A DNA stretch of 64,000 bases from Hetaerina americana (GCA_022747635.1 JAKTNV010000193.1:62001-126000), one strand, 5' to 3'; positions 50,481 to 62,275 are shown, counted from the stretch's first letter. The notes: generated by a model not told the origin, from the sequence alone. Program-made: numbers and translations.

Positions 50481-52119
50481 AAATTCAGACCGGATTGAGA
50501 ATCATCCCTTAGTGCTGCTTCAACGTGTATACAAGAAAAAAATGCTATTTCATAGTCATCACATCGCTGAAATTGGGTATCAGGAGAGTGGGGAGGGGGG
50601 TGGGGAAGCTCGATGATTTAAATACGTCTACATATATGTTGTGGGAAATAAACATGCGAATTCCAGTGAAGAATGCAAATAAATGCATGTATAACAACGA
50701 GAGAAATAATAGTAATTTAGTCTAATTTTTTCAAGTCATCTCCTTAGACCAATTACTATGAAAATGCCCCAAATTTTTATTTTCCCTTGAAACAGGAATT
50801 CGTTCAATTTACAAATATAATTTGAAAAGTTAATAAAAGAATTATTTTGGACCGAGTGCATCATGATTTTCCCGAAGAACACCTCTTCATAAAATATAAA
50901 GTTTAGGAAGTACATGCATCGTAGACATTCAATTCGTTTACTACAGCCGTTACATACAGGATGATGAAACATTAAGGGTCAACAGGTTGGAAACAAATAA
51001 TAATAAACTCAAGGTGCAGACCCTGTATTTTAATATGTTTGTTAACATCAGTTTCAACCATGCAATGGATTTTCAAAACTTTGTGAGAACACAGCACATT
51101 GAGCAATTATCGGAAAAATAGTCGATACTTGTACTAGATGGAATACGAGGTTAAGAAAAGAGCAATAAAAGATTGCAATAATGACAGATTTGCCTCTTCC
51201 ACAAAGCGACGAGGTAGCGCTTATCTGCCATTAATTTATTTGCATTTATTGCTGGCCCCTTAACTAACTCATATGAGGATAATGGGTCTTTAGAGGGAAC
51301 CATTGAACACGTAACGACGCTAATGCCTGAAAAATTAAATAATTGAGTGGCTTAAGCTAATTAGAAAGAGTTTTCAAAAAAATGTGAGTGTTTCATGGTA
51401 ATTAGTTAACATAATATTCAAAATGTGAACGAATGGTGGGATGAAAGAAGGAATAAGGTGAATCTCTTCTGCTGGGCTTAATTCATTCACGGTTCTACAG
51501 CTTTTGCAAATTTTGGAGCAATAGCGAAAAAATCTCTGCTCTGCTTTAGGCCACATGATCAAATTTGTGATTTAAAACAATGCACAATTCTCACAGGCAT
51601 TGTGGATGTTATTTAGCCTTTTATTAAGATCGATCCTGAGAGGAAATCAGTTCATCGGCTTCACCTTAAACCTTAGATATTCTGCCCCCTCTGAAAAACC
51701 TTTTTAAAATATTTTCCTCGTCAAAAATATTATTCTATTCCAGCTTACTGGAAAAACATAGGCTATTACACTTGTTTTTCGTCACCGTCTGAATTTTGTT
51801 CCAATGGTAATTACATTCTCACATCAATGCCTTCTAAATATTTCGTTTCAACATTAATTAGTTTGCCAAACTCTCCACATGAATTAATTTAAAATATTTT
51901 GTCATCATGATGATTGGTTAAAATCACTCTCAGACTTCCTAAATTGAGATTTATGTGCACTACCGAAAACTGGAAACAATAAATGCTGTTTCGGGAAACG
52001 ATTAATGCTGTTTTGAAGTCAAATCATCAATCGGCGATTCCTTCGTTAATTTTATTGTTTCTTTAATCACTTGAACGTTTTTCGGGGTGTCACTCTCATA
52101 TACATGTCTCATTATGAAA
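50481..52119. other. AT-rich noncoding stretch
   Basis: Contains the 22-base-period duplication listed next. Bases 51190-51370 (GCCATTAATTTATTTGC, GCTAATTAG) are rich in TAAT cores. Short frames (62-78 codons) are unrecognised. Confidence 0.5.
51973..52015. repeat. Two-copy tandem duplication, 22-base period
   Basis: GAAACAATAAATGCTGTTTC (51973 onward) and GAAACGATTAATGCTGTTTT (51995 onward) differ at three positions over 21 bases. Confidence 0.85.
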
Positions 52120-52640
52120 GTAATACGCATGATTTTATTGTGATGCGACTATCCGTGGCAGCGCAGTAAAGCCGGTTGAGAAATGTGATGGGGGGGTCTG
52201 CCCCTCCAAAGCAGCTGGTTGCCAATTTTCCCCGAGCAGTCTGAGCGGAAAGACGTGCCTCCGCGAGAAATGTGTTTTTCGAATTTGTAACATGGCGCGA
52301 TGGAGCACCCTGCCACATGCCACGTGTCCCTAGCCACACTTCCTTCATCGTTACCAACTTTCTGGCCTGTAGCACCAGGCCCCCGGTGGTCCCCCAGCCC
52401 CCTTTAATTCCCGAATTGTTTCCGCGCGACTTTTTTTGTTTCCCCAACTGAAGAGAGCTGAAAGAAAAGCATTGGGAGACCGTGGAAAACAGACATTCCC
52501 GTCGAGGAGTTTGAGGGCACCTTTTAGGCGCGTGGCAGACACGTCTCCAAAAGTATATTGATGCAGGGGGAGAGTATTTTGAAGAATTTTGCACAAGTAC
52601 GATCAATAAATCTATTTTTTCAGAGAATATGCACGACTAT
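52120..52640 (+). mobile_element. mariner transposase remnant, C-terminal half
   Basis: A single plus-strand frame runs from GAT at 52299 past the end of the transposase: DGAPCH, SFIVTNFLA, PVVPQPPLIPELFPRDFF, CFPN, a stop, RELKEKHWETVENRH, a stop, GHLLGAWQTRLQKYIDAGG, EYFEEF. This matches the mariner DDD/D domain and C-terminus (DNAPCH..., PPYSPDL-P-C-D-FFLFPKLK, ..W..R..KCIDAGGDYFE). The second catalytic Asp is at 52299 and the third at 52428, with 42 residues between instead of 34. Upstream, LRNVMGG and AERRASA weakly match the preceding region. Two internal stops and the missing N-terminal half make it inactive. The 164-codon minus-strand frame (52112-52606) is only its antisense shadow. 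Confidence 0.85.
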
Positions 52641-53239
52641 TATTGTGAACCTTGTATTATATATGTGTAATATTTCTTCATTTCGTGCTGCGTAGCTTTG
52701 ATACGAATGATTATAATTTGGTTTTCCTATTTTTTAACACTAGCATTTCTAGTTAAACGTAACATTATATGCGCCAAAAACAATAATAAGGGCAGATAAT
52801 ATTGTCCCAGTTATGATTGTTGATTGTTAGTATAAACTTACTCCTCTTAATTAAATTAAAACAATGAAGAGAAGCTTTCCAAGGTGTTCATGTTGTTTTA
52901 AACAGGACTCTTGTCGAAAGGTGTCTGCTCTAAATTTCAAGGATAGAGGATCCTGTGTTTTGAATTACTCCAGAAATTTTTTCATTGAAATAAAAATAGA
53001 CTTTCACTTAATCAGAGAATATCTAACCACTCTAGCGTCATGTTTCATGACCAAAATCGATTTAGCATACGAGTATTTATCTCAAAAACATATTATCGTG
53101 TGCGGATTATGTCCATTGATTGACTTGCAGCGGTACTTCGGAATCAGATGGGAAAGGGCATTCCTTCTCTTTTGCGTTCACTTTCCCCGCGGGAACATGC
53201 GTTCGACTCCGTCCGTTTGATGACAACAGACGAAAACTT
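52641..53239. other. AT-rich stretch right of the mariner remnant
   Basis: A 118-codon plus frame (52864-53220) is Cys/Phe/Leu-rich at random and unrecognised. I could not identify mariner terminal repeats here. Confidence 0.4.
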
Positions 53240-53900
53240 CCGTCACGATTGAAATCGCGGCCCGTCCCAATGTTCTACCCGTCTTTGATCCTCTTCCACC
53301 GCCCCATTCTCCCTCCTCTCCCCTCTCTCACCCCCCTTCCACCCCCTGTACCCGTCCCCAACCGTCCCTGTTGAATTGAATGGCCAGCAGTCAATATTGG
53401 CGCAGCTTATAGAGGAGAAGAACCCTTGAGCAAGGAGTGGATGGCGGAAGCGATATCGCCACAGGGGCCAGAGGGAAAGGGAGGGTGGGTCCGAGGGATG
53501 ATGCTCACAGCACTCGTTGCGGAGGAGGGGAGTGTGTGTGGAGGGAGTGGGGGTTGGATGAGCGGGGGAGGAATGGGAGCGCAATCTTTGTTCGGGGCGC
53601 ACTCCAGATGCGAGGTGCACTCCATATTTCCGAGCCTCTTTGTTGAACGATCCCGCGGCCGAAAACATTTTACCGCTGTACGCTCTTCAATCGCAAGAGA
53701 CTCGCCGGCTAAACGATCCATTGCTTTCTGGAAATTTGTCCATTGCCATACGATTTTTGCATCGTATTCAATAGACGCCTCCCTCGATTGAAACTGACAT
53801 CGTAATTCGAAACGATTTGCAGGACCACCGGCGTGATCAAGGGCAATCACACCCTTGGCATTTGGATTGCTAGGTTTTGACCAAAGACAAGTCATACCTT
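53240..53900. other. C/T then G/A tract, followed by a mixed block
   Basis: C/T-rich at 53280-53370, G/A-rich at 53440-53580. Bases 53640-53880 have balanced composition with a 7-base stem ATACGAT/ATCGTAT (53748-53754, 53761-53767). The 162-codon minus frame (53407-53895) has a normal-looking first 90 residues and a Pro-rich rest; no domain is recognised. Confidence 0.45.
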
Positions 53901-56800
53901 ATCCCCTCACAACTGTGATTAACTCCGTAAAATATATTGAGAACCCTGTCTGTGAATGGACCGAGTATTTTTCTATTAATTTCACAAGTCAGTGTAGAGA
54001 TATTTCATCATTAGCAGGGGACAATGACTTCAGGTTTGAAGTTCTTTAGTGTTTTCGTCCCAAAATTCTGTCACAATGATTACTCCATTATTACTCTTAC
54101 TATTGATGTATTCATTATAAATCTCGATTTATAATGCCTAAATAATAAAAAAAAATACTGCCGATGTATTTCAAAATTAATTAAAAATACCAATTCACAA
54201 TGATGAATAATGAAATAGAAATATCGCGGAAAATTTTGTGCACAGTCACACCACAAATAGAAAGTCAAGGGGAGGACTTTAACATAGGTCTAGAGTTAAA
54301 TATTTTCCTTTGTTATTGACCAATGACCGATGAGTTGCCTGATTTATTTTTGTTTTAAAATATGAAATTTGCTGAGCGGAAATCACTCATTTTTATTCAA
54401 ATAATTTTGAAAGAATAGGTACATTTTCCGGGAAAAGGTCAATTATTGCATTCTACCAAAAATAGATTAAAATTTTTAAATGCCAAGTTTTCCTCGTCGA
54501 ATTCATTAATATTCAAGCCGTGAGGAATCCAGAGTCCATTAAACGACCTCGTGCGCAGATTGAAACTTCGTTTTACATTGTTATTCTTTGACAGATCAGT
54601 TGAGTCAATTTATGAAATATGCAAAACGATAGTTCAGCGTATTAAATGGAAATATGTTTACACGGGATAAGTAAGGGAAGGCATTTGAGATACAGTTTCC
54701 GAAATCGTGTTACCCGAAATATTGGCAGAGTAGAGAATTAAAATTTTATCAATAACTACTACAAATAATGAAAGCTGGGTCCATGATGGCGAAGCATGTA
54801 TGATGAACAAGCATTTATTTTTGTACTGAGTCAAATTTCGTCTACAGAGCCCAAATCCACTCAGAATCCACTTGTTTTGTTCTCTTTCCAGGAGTTATGC
54901 TGCTATCATAAAATATTAAGATATCAGATATTTTTGTGTACGATAATCATAAATAAAGAATACATTTGTAATATTTAAGTATTTTTGGAGAGGGTAAGTT
55001 CAATTTCATTAGGCAAAATCGAAGAATTTTTCATACATAAGTACATATTGAAATTGAAATAACGGTCGTCTTTCTCTCCTTGCTAGGACGGTAATGAATG
55101 AATTTTTGAATTACAGCAGTAGTTTTAATTTGACTCAAAGCACAATCCCATGATACTGAAGTATTACAGACGATCTCGCCTCACGTGTAACTACAAATTC
55201 TTGATTGAGACTTTTGTATCGAATGCAAGAACTTTGAAAACTAACGTTGTTGGCCTCCCAAGTTTTATTCCGATTTGATATATTACGAGTAAATGTAAGA
55301 TTTGCACGTGAACCATTCTCACGAATTCGGTTGTTTTTCTTCTACGATCGGTCATCAATTTTCAGGTATAGGCAGGATGTACTCAAAATGAGTGAGAGGA
55401 TAACTCACCACTTAGGTCCAAATAGACTCTTTCTGGAGAAGTAGCATCACTTACCTGGAAATAAAAAAAATAAAATGAGAGAGAAAGTAAAATATTTTGG
55501 AAAACATCATCTGGTAAATATTCATAAGAATAATTATATTTACTCTCAAGCACTCCAATTTAAAATAAACAATTAATACACGATTTGTATGAGGGTAAGG
55601 GAGATCGGTTCTGTGTTATTTCTTGCTACAAATATGATTTGAAAGTCATAATTGTTAATCTTGAGAGATAAACTGATAACGTAATATTATTTCGGGATAT
55701 TTTATTCTTTCCATCACTGCCATAGCACGAGGGCTAAACCAAACGATGATGCAGGAGATTTCAGTCCTACTCAATATTACATGAATGACTAATTTTCACA
55801 CATACTTCAGTGGAGAAACCCACACATGTTCCAAAAACTGACACATTTATAATCCCCACGAACAGGGGAAGCAATATGTTTGTACGAAAACAGGAATTTG
55901 TACATTCGCCTTCTTAATTGAATACACGTACATATTTTTATTATTAAATTAGTAATACTTGAATATTGGTTTATCCCTGATCACGTATTCATATTTTTGT
56001 GAACTTGAGCGTAGTTATCACTCTTCAAGTTGAGAGTTTCCCACTAATTCGTGACTCAGACTTGCCGAATGTGCAGGAGTGAACTTATAAATTCATAATT
56101 AATTAATAATAAGAATAAAGGTTTGGTTCATCGGAACCAACACTGAGGAACGTATTGATGCAAAAACGATATAGTTTACAATATCATTTTTGAGTTACCT
56201 AAACGCTGTGCTCTTGAACATGTCAAGGAAAACTTTTAACATTCCATTTTTACAGGTCATGCAATAAGACTCGTACAATAACACTCCATAATGCCATCAA
56301 AAGATAGATTACAAACTGTTGATTACAGTAATGGGTGAAAATCTGATGCCTTTTACGAGGAACTAGGCACATTTCTGCGAGTTTCCTACAACTTTAGGTA
56401 AAATGACAATGGAGCTGTTCCAGATAAAAAAAATGCGACTCTTGTAACTTTTTGCACTGCCTCTTACAAAATCTACTTCACAATTTTCTGAAAGTGACAG
56501 GCTGGGATACTTGGTCAGGGGTTGAAAAAGATGCAGCTCGTGATTTAAAAGTATTATCGATCAATAAACCATTTAAATAAATAAGAAGAAGAAGAAGGAG
56601 AAAAACTGAGGTTTCTCCAAAAAACAATTTTTCCACAAAATCACCTGCTCCTGGCTTAATTTTTACCATAATCTAATTCTTTCAATACTGTCACCGGAAG
56701 TTATCCGATTTCCACTTAATTCTTTTAATATTTGTGGAAAATGCCACTCCAGATTTGTGATTTTCGTTTTATCTCAAGCATATGAATTTCTTTCCCCGCT
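53901..56800. other. Long AT-rich noncoding stretch
   Basis: No frame over 65 codons. A short (AGA)n at about 56583-56597 is the only repeat noted. Confidence 0.55.
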
Positions 56801-57620
56801 ACCTTACTCGTGATCGTCGTATCCTTTTGTCTTCATATATTCTCCTTTTGGTCCGTCTCCCCATTTACTTCTCCGCCTCCTCCCCTTCCTTCCTTCCTCC
56901 CGAGCCCTAGACCCATCCCAACACCCCTCCCCACCTCCTCCCACTCTCCCTTCCACCCCTTCCACTTCCCATGATTCTCTACCTTTCCTCCCTCCCCGCA
57001 TCCATCCCGCAGTCCCCTGTCCCCCGCCAACTCCTCCCACCCACCCATTTCCCAACCTCGCCCCTCCCCCACACGATCTCCAATATCGCCCCCTGATTAC
57101 ATTTAGGAACGATGACGGGCAGCCAATAACTACGATACGCTATTCCTCCTCTCCCCACCCCCTTTCCCCTCCCGCCCTACCTCTCTCTCCCACTAGTTCG
57201 CTCCCCCATCCCGAATCTCCGCCAGCGCCCTCCGCTCCTCTCCCATCCCTCAGCCGCACCCCTTTCACGTTCCCCTCCCCCCACCTCTCTCGTCCCCACT
57301 CTTCCATTTTGCTTCGATGCTCCTCTTGCACTAAATAAGAGGGAGTTTTGTGTGTGTGTGTGTTGTTATATTGACTTCCTGTCGTCCTCCTCCCGCCCCA
57401 TCTCCTTTACCTCTTCACTTCCTCCTCCTCCCTCTTCCCATTCCTACCTCCCTCTCGTACCACCTTCCCTCCCCCTCCTCATTTTTCCACCTCCTTCTTC
57501 TCCCTCTCCACAACAGCAGCCCCACGTCGCGGGCAACCGTGCCACTTACACCATCATCTATTAACATCACGTCACGGAGTTTCCCGAAACCCCCCCCCCC
57601 CACCCACGTGGTCCCGGCGG
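56801..57620. repeat. Polypyrimidine island with (TG)n and C12
   Basis: Top strand C/T-rich at 56860-57080, 57145-57305 and 57380-57515; (TG)n at 57349-57363; C12 at 57590-57601. The 60-93-codon frames on both strands are Gly/Arg/Glu or Ser/Pro low complexity. Confidence 0.75.
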
Positions 57621-59639
57621 TGTTTTTGTGAAATTGAGTTGTAAAACTGCCCCAGTGGCGAGGACACGGTTAATGAGGTTCATAAACTAAATGACAGCGT
57701 TTACTTTATACGACCGTTTATCTATTTCTCCCCTGCTTTAACTCCGAAACCCCATCCCCTTCACTCCTGTCCACGGTTTCACGGTCCATCACGACGTAAT
57801 GAGGTTGCGATTGGTGTGGAGATTTCGAGCCCGCGGTGGACGGTCAGATTACGGATAATAATTGGGTGAACATAGTCATATTATGGGTCACAAAAGCAAA
57901 AGGGTATTAATGTCATGTGCAATAATGGGTGGCTAAACTGAAGCAGTTGACGTCGCAAAAATAATTCTTTTCTCCCGCGACGAACCACTGGATATACATA
58001 TATATATTTCGAACGTATATTAGACCTTGTCGGGGACCTCTACTCGTGAGGCCAGCGACGCGATATATCACTATTTGTAACAATAGTGCGAAGTCAAGAT
58101 TATTTTTCATTGTTATTTTTGTTACTTGCTTTACCAGTCGACTGTTGTTCTGGTCATATATCATTTGCACGAAGGGTGCAAAGGCTTCACAATGTTCCAG
58201 AGGAGCATTCATTTTGGCAAATGTGCTTTGCGCTATGAATTGTAAAATTATAATATGACACACGCACAAAATATATTTGATCTAAATGTAATCGGTTGGA
58301 TTTCTAGTTGGTCTAGTCACATAGTATTAAAATTATACCCAGATTAAATTGCAACAAAGTTGCTAAAGCATTTTTGGGATTAGCTTGGATCGCATTTGCT
58401 AGAACACGCCTCCTTATGGATTCATGAAGAGAATACAGTTAGTTCATCTGAAAAATTATTAGTGGTTAATCGCGAGTAGTAAAAACAGAGAAATTATTCG
58501 AGTTCTCTCCGGTTTTATCTGTAATTATAAGCCTAATTTGGACAAATCTTAACAAAAATGATTTAGACCACCATCGTTGGCGAGAAATTGATGCTCAATA
58601 GAGCTTTTACTCATGGATTTTAGAAATAACGTATTACAAAAATAAAAATTAGGGTAATATCCATTTACCGAAGGTGGGTACACTTATTTAAGTCTTTTTT
58701 ATACATTTTTGGATTATTAATGGTTAAAGTGAGTCAGTTCGTTTTATCAAGTATACAAGAAAAGTCTACTCATCCTAAATGGGCATCAAATTGCATGTAA
58801 ACTGTTAAACTTCTAAGTCATATAAAATAAATTAAATATTTTAGAAACTTCCAATGCAGTTAGAATCTATCTTTAAACTTCATGGTTGAGAAAATTTTTA
58901 CTTCTTAACTTTCCCGAAAATTGAATTCCATTGTTAAAGTTGCAATTTATACTAAACGTTTCAATTCCCGAATCCTCATATTCAAGATTTAGATCATAAA
59001 ATGTTCGCGCCTAGGCATTAGGGGGCAATGAGTCATGATTTAAAAATAAAGGCTATAATGAATTTCTAATTTTATCCTCAATGCAGAGAAAACTGCAAAA
59101 TTACTTTTCTCATGGCAATGACCCCATCGCACCGCGCAACGACGTGACAATAAGGAATGAGCGTTGAAACCACAACCGGTGGCTGATAAAAATTATACGA
59201 TAAAGTTCGGTGATTTATCTGAGAATAGGTACGAGAAAGTTCTCTATAAAGGGCTAGCTAGAAGAGATTAAGAGTATTTTAAAGTGGAAGTCTATTGCTA
59301 TGCCTGTAAAATCTGAGACTTTTCACTGAGTTAGGCTTCGAAACTATTGTTTCAACATCATGCTCATTCATGGTACAAATTTCACGCATTCACCGTTTAC
59401 GGGCATCTTTTCTACGAGCTACCTGGGGGTTTTCTCTTTTTTCCGTGAATGATTACAATGCCGTCTTTGAAGACCACAACCACCACATTATGTAACCAAA
59501 TATTGACTTGGTAGGTCAGGGCATAATCCATTAAACCATGAAATATGTAATAAAATTCTATGGAGAATAAGAGCATTTTTCTCCACTCTAGCCACACGTG
59601 AGTTTCCCGGAGAGTTATGGAGCCCAAAAAATAATCTGC
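57621..59639. other. Mixed, then AT-rich noncoding stretch
   Basis: Bases 57620-57900 are of even composition with many CpGs (TTTCGAGCCCGCGGTGGACG) and no open frame, so they could be a conserved noncoding element. A 118-codon minus frame (57913-58269) is unrecognised. The remainder to 59.4 kb is AT-rich. Bases 59412-59639 may be the body of the SINE whose head follows. Confidence 0.45.
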
Positions 59640-59737
59640 GTTGACCTGGGAACGTCAAATGGCATCAGCCAGATTTAAAAAACCAGTAAACTACGGTCAG
59701 TAGTTGGAAATTCTACCCCCTAAGCTACCAGAATCCC
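59640..59737 (-). mobile_element. tRNA-derived SINE head with anticodon arm
   Basis: On the minus strand: GGGATTCTGG, A box TAGCTTAGGGGG (59716-59727, fits TRGYNNARNNGG exactly), then a 5-base stem AACTA/TAGTT closing a 7-base loop CTGACCG (59694-59700) that would place anticodon GAC (Val) after T33, then a decayed B box GGTTTTTTAAATCTGG (about 59670-59685), and GCTGATGCCATTTGACGTTC. Order and spacing are those of a tRNA. The B box has lost its core GTTCGA, so it cannot be a functional gene. It does not share the body of the SINE family at 12 and 18 kb. Confidence 0.6.
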
Positions 59738-59740
59738 ATT

Positions 59741-60330
59741 GGAATCATTAAAAATAAACAGAATAATCTTTCAGACTGGTGGAAGATGCCGAAGCCTCCT
59801 TCTGAGAAGCACGTGCTCACCTTCTCCTAAGGAAAGTGTCTCAAATACCCGGCGCTCGCTCCCCCAATACTCCTTAGATTCCGAGATTCGCTGCATCCTG
59901 CGGGCGCCAAGGGGCTGGGTTCAACGACTGCATCGAACCCTATATCACCTTGGAGGGGGTTTAACAAATGACGGCCCAAATGTGTCAGTCAGCTCTCCTC
60001 GAGTGGCGTCGTCGTCGTCGCTCTCTCTCTCTCTCTGTGTTTACACGTGCACTCAAATCGAACGCCCTTTTCGCTCGCCCCGTCGTGTCGACGTAGCACG
60101 ACAAGAGATAACCGACCTGCCCTGTGCCTTATCACTCACTCCCCTGCCACCAGTGGAGGCTAGCAGCGGGGGAAGTGTGTGTGTGTGAGTGTGTTTCACG
60201 TCGTCGTCTTGAGTTTACCGGGCCACTCACCCCTGCGGGCTCGGAGTTGAGGGAGATATTGGTAGTCAAAACTGCCTTCGCTCACCGCCCGGCTCACCTC
60301 GAAGGGCCTCGAAAGTAAATCGACGACACC
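59741..60330. other. CpG-rich block with GTC and GAGA-type repeats
   Basis: Includes about four GTC repeats at 60008-60020, (CT)8 at 60021-60036, GTTTACACGTGCAC at 60039-60052 and (GT)n at 60175-60187. An initiator-like TGTCAGTC lies at 59983-59990. The 149-codon plus frame (59739-60188) is not recognised. CT repeats are binding sites of GAGA factor in insects, so a promoter or regulatory element is possible. Confidence 0.45.
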
Positions 60331-60850
60331 AACCAATCGAAACGGTCAAAAACGATTCCGATACGACTCAGTGAAATTTTCCACTGCAAAACAGCGTTAA
60401 GTGTTTAAGTAGCCGGGTTTGAGACCCAACAAATCAATCGTACGGCTGGTCGACGACATATATGCCACACCTTTTACGAAATTGCTTCGAATCGAATTGC
60501 TTCATTTCACACGCGAAACCCTTTTGGCCTTCATTTAAATCTACACAAAACCCCGCAAGGGTGTGTGGCGGGGGGTGTTAGGTCAGCAGCCATGCATGCA
60601 CAATCCCGATCATGTTACCTTCACACAAATATTAGTTTGATCATCCACTCGAAAAATGTTAATCATACGAAAGAAAAGAATCGCATGCAACAATATTCAA
60701 TAACGGGATACGTAAAAATATATATTTAAATCGTGCTATGGAACTGTTAATAACATGGGTCTATTAACTACAAAAAATAACATGTAGGGAATCGAAAAAA
60801 TATATGCACTACCAATTATAATTATCTCCTACGCGATTGCTGTGATGTCT
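60331..60850. other. Noncoding stretch
   Basis: Mixed to AT-rich. It contains no open frame over 60 codons and nothing recognisable. Confidence 0.5.
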
Positions 60851-61400
60851 TTTGACCTCAAATGTTAGGAGGAAAAACAACATTTTAAATCCATCGGTTC
60901 AGCTTTTTTTCTGATTTTAAGTTGGTGATCTGATCTATCATAGTATATCGGGGTCTGTAATAATGTCTTTAATATCGTCAGGTAAGTAGCCTGCCTCAAA
61001 TTTACTGAGTAAAGTAACTTGAATTGAAGCCTACGGTCAAGCAGTGGCTTCCATCCTAACTTTTTATTTGCTATTTCACAAATTTCACAAATGTGTTTTC
61101 CTGAGGACACACCTGTAGTTATTTTTACATCCAAGTATTTTACCAGTTCTACGCGTGTTATGTCGGATCCTTGTATAGTGTGTTTTCGGTTGAAATACTC
61201 CTCCAAAAATTAATCGAAACATATTTATTCAAATTTAATTCTAGCTCCCACGGTCTCGCATCACTTTTAGATTGCATTTAGGTCGTTAACTAATGATATT
61301 CTATCTTCATGACTTGGTATTTATTTCCCTATACATCACTTTATCGTCAGCAAATAGACAAAGTTTACTGTATTAATGCATGATGCTCTATTGGATGGAT
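60851..61400 (-). mobile_element. LINE reverse transcriptase fragment, decayed
   Basis: Minus-strand translation in shifting frames gives INPSNRASCINT (about 61365-61400; relatives have YINDLPS), CLFADDK with the catalytic FADD motif (61340-61360), VMYREINTKS, then after a one-base shift SHEDRISLVNDLNAI, CETVG, then a 113-codon open frame (60865-61206) with EEYFNRKHTIQGSDI, ELVKYLDVKI (family: KYLGV), GKHICEICEIANKKLGW and, near the end, KIRKKAE. This is the palm-to-thumb part of a non-LTR reverse transcriptase. At least two frameshifts and several stops make it inactive. Wording differs from the 9 and 24 kb pieces because a different part of ORF2 is preserved, so same or different family cannot be decided. 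Confidence 0.87.
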
Positions 61401-62176
61401 TAATTTAAATAGGCGGTTGAACAAATGAGACAAAAGAATCAAAAATTTCCATTGACATCGTAAAAAATATACGACAATAAAATAAATCTACGTTAAACCC
61501 ATATGAAACTACCCTTGTGAAAGAGAGAAACCAAATTTTTAAATAAAACTTAAACATATTTGTTTATTTATGTCTAATGCCAAGCCGACTTTCCTACACT
61601 ATGAATTATCATAACTTTGGTTTTACCGATTTTTTATTCTTGTGCAGAAAATAATCTCACGACATAGATTTTAATGAGTAATTACTCAAATAGAGTTCTC
61701 ACACACGCAAGCCATCAATTAACGGGAAATTCTTCTAGAGTAAATAAAAAATGCTGATTACACCAATTAAATTTAATAGAAACTGTTCAAATGGATATTT
61801 ATAAGTAATTTATACAACTCATTATAATACATCTAATTCGCTTCATCAACAGGCTCAACTTTTAAAAGTCTGATCGATTTGCCTCACCAAGAAGTTTTGA
61901 AGTTATGAATTGTAGCATTATATTGTAATGAAGAACTTTGACTTGCAACACCTCTATCCAGAGCGGTCGAACAATTAATCCAACGCACGAATATTACAAA
62001 AGCATCAAACACTTTTTTAATAATCAAGATATGACCTTCATGGCGGGAATGTAGATCAAAAGGTTGCCATAAATACTGGTTTACTTCCCCTGCCCACTAA
62101 TTTATCTTCAAAACGCAAGTTCGCTCGTAAGCTTTTCGCGGAGCAATCGGACAGCATTACTCGTAGATATTGTCTC
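61401..62176. other. AT-rich noncoding stretch
   Basis: Probably includes more decayed LINE sequence at its left edge. From 62100 the CpG content rises (CGCTCGTAAGCTTTTCGCGG) into the candidate promoter. Confidence 0.45.
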
Positions 62177-62275
62177 TCCCCCCCCCCCCCCAGCCCCCTT
62201 CGCGCTGCGTCGAAGGCGAAAGCAGTCGGTCTTCATTCAGTTAACTCTAACCTTACGAAGCAATCGTAGTTTCGG
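62177..62275 (+). promoter_or_regulatory. Candidate TATA-less arthropod promoter
   Basis: A C14 run (62178-62191) and CpG-rich CTTCGCGCTGCGTCGAAGGC lead to TCTTCATTCAGTTAAC at 62230-62245. This contains two arthropod initiator matches, TCATTC (A at 62235) and TCAGTT (A at 62239). Twenty-eight bases into the first, AATCGT matches the downstream promoter element consensus RGWYVT at five of six positions; GGTCGT at 62274 is a full match but too far down. No TATA box is seen. Support also comes from the well-formed splice donor 330 bases downstream. Confidence 0.5.

Noticed and set aside
52112..52606. Minus-strand frame of 164 codons
   Set aside because: It is antisense to the mariner transposase remnant on the plus strand.
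57913..58269. Minus-strand frame of 118 codons with GPRQGLIYVRNI
   Set aside because: It looked faintly like a retroelement, but no ordered set of motifs could be found.
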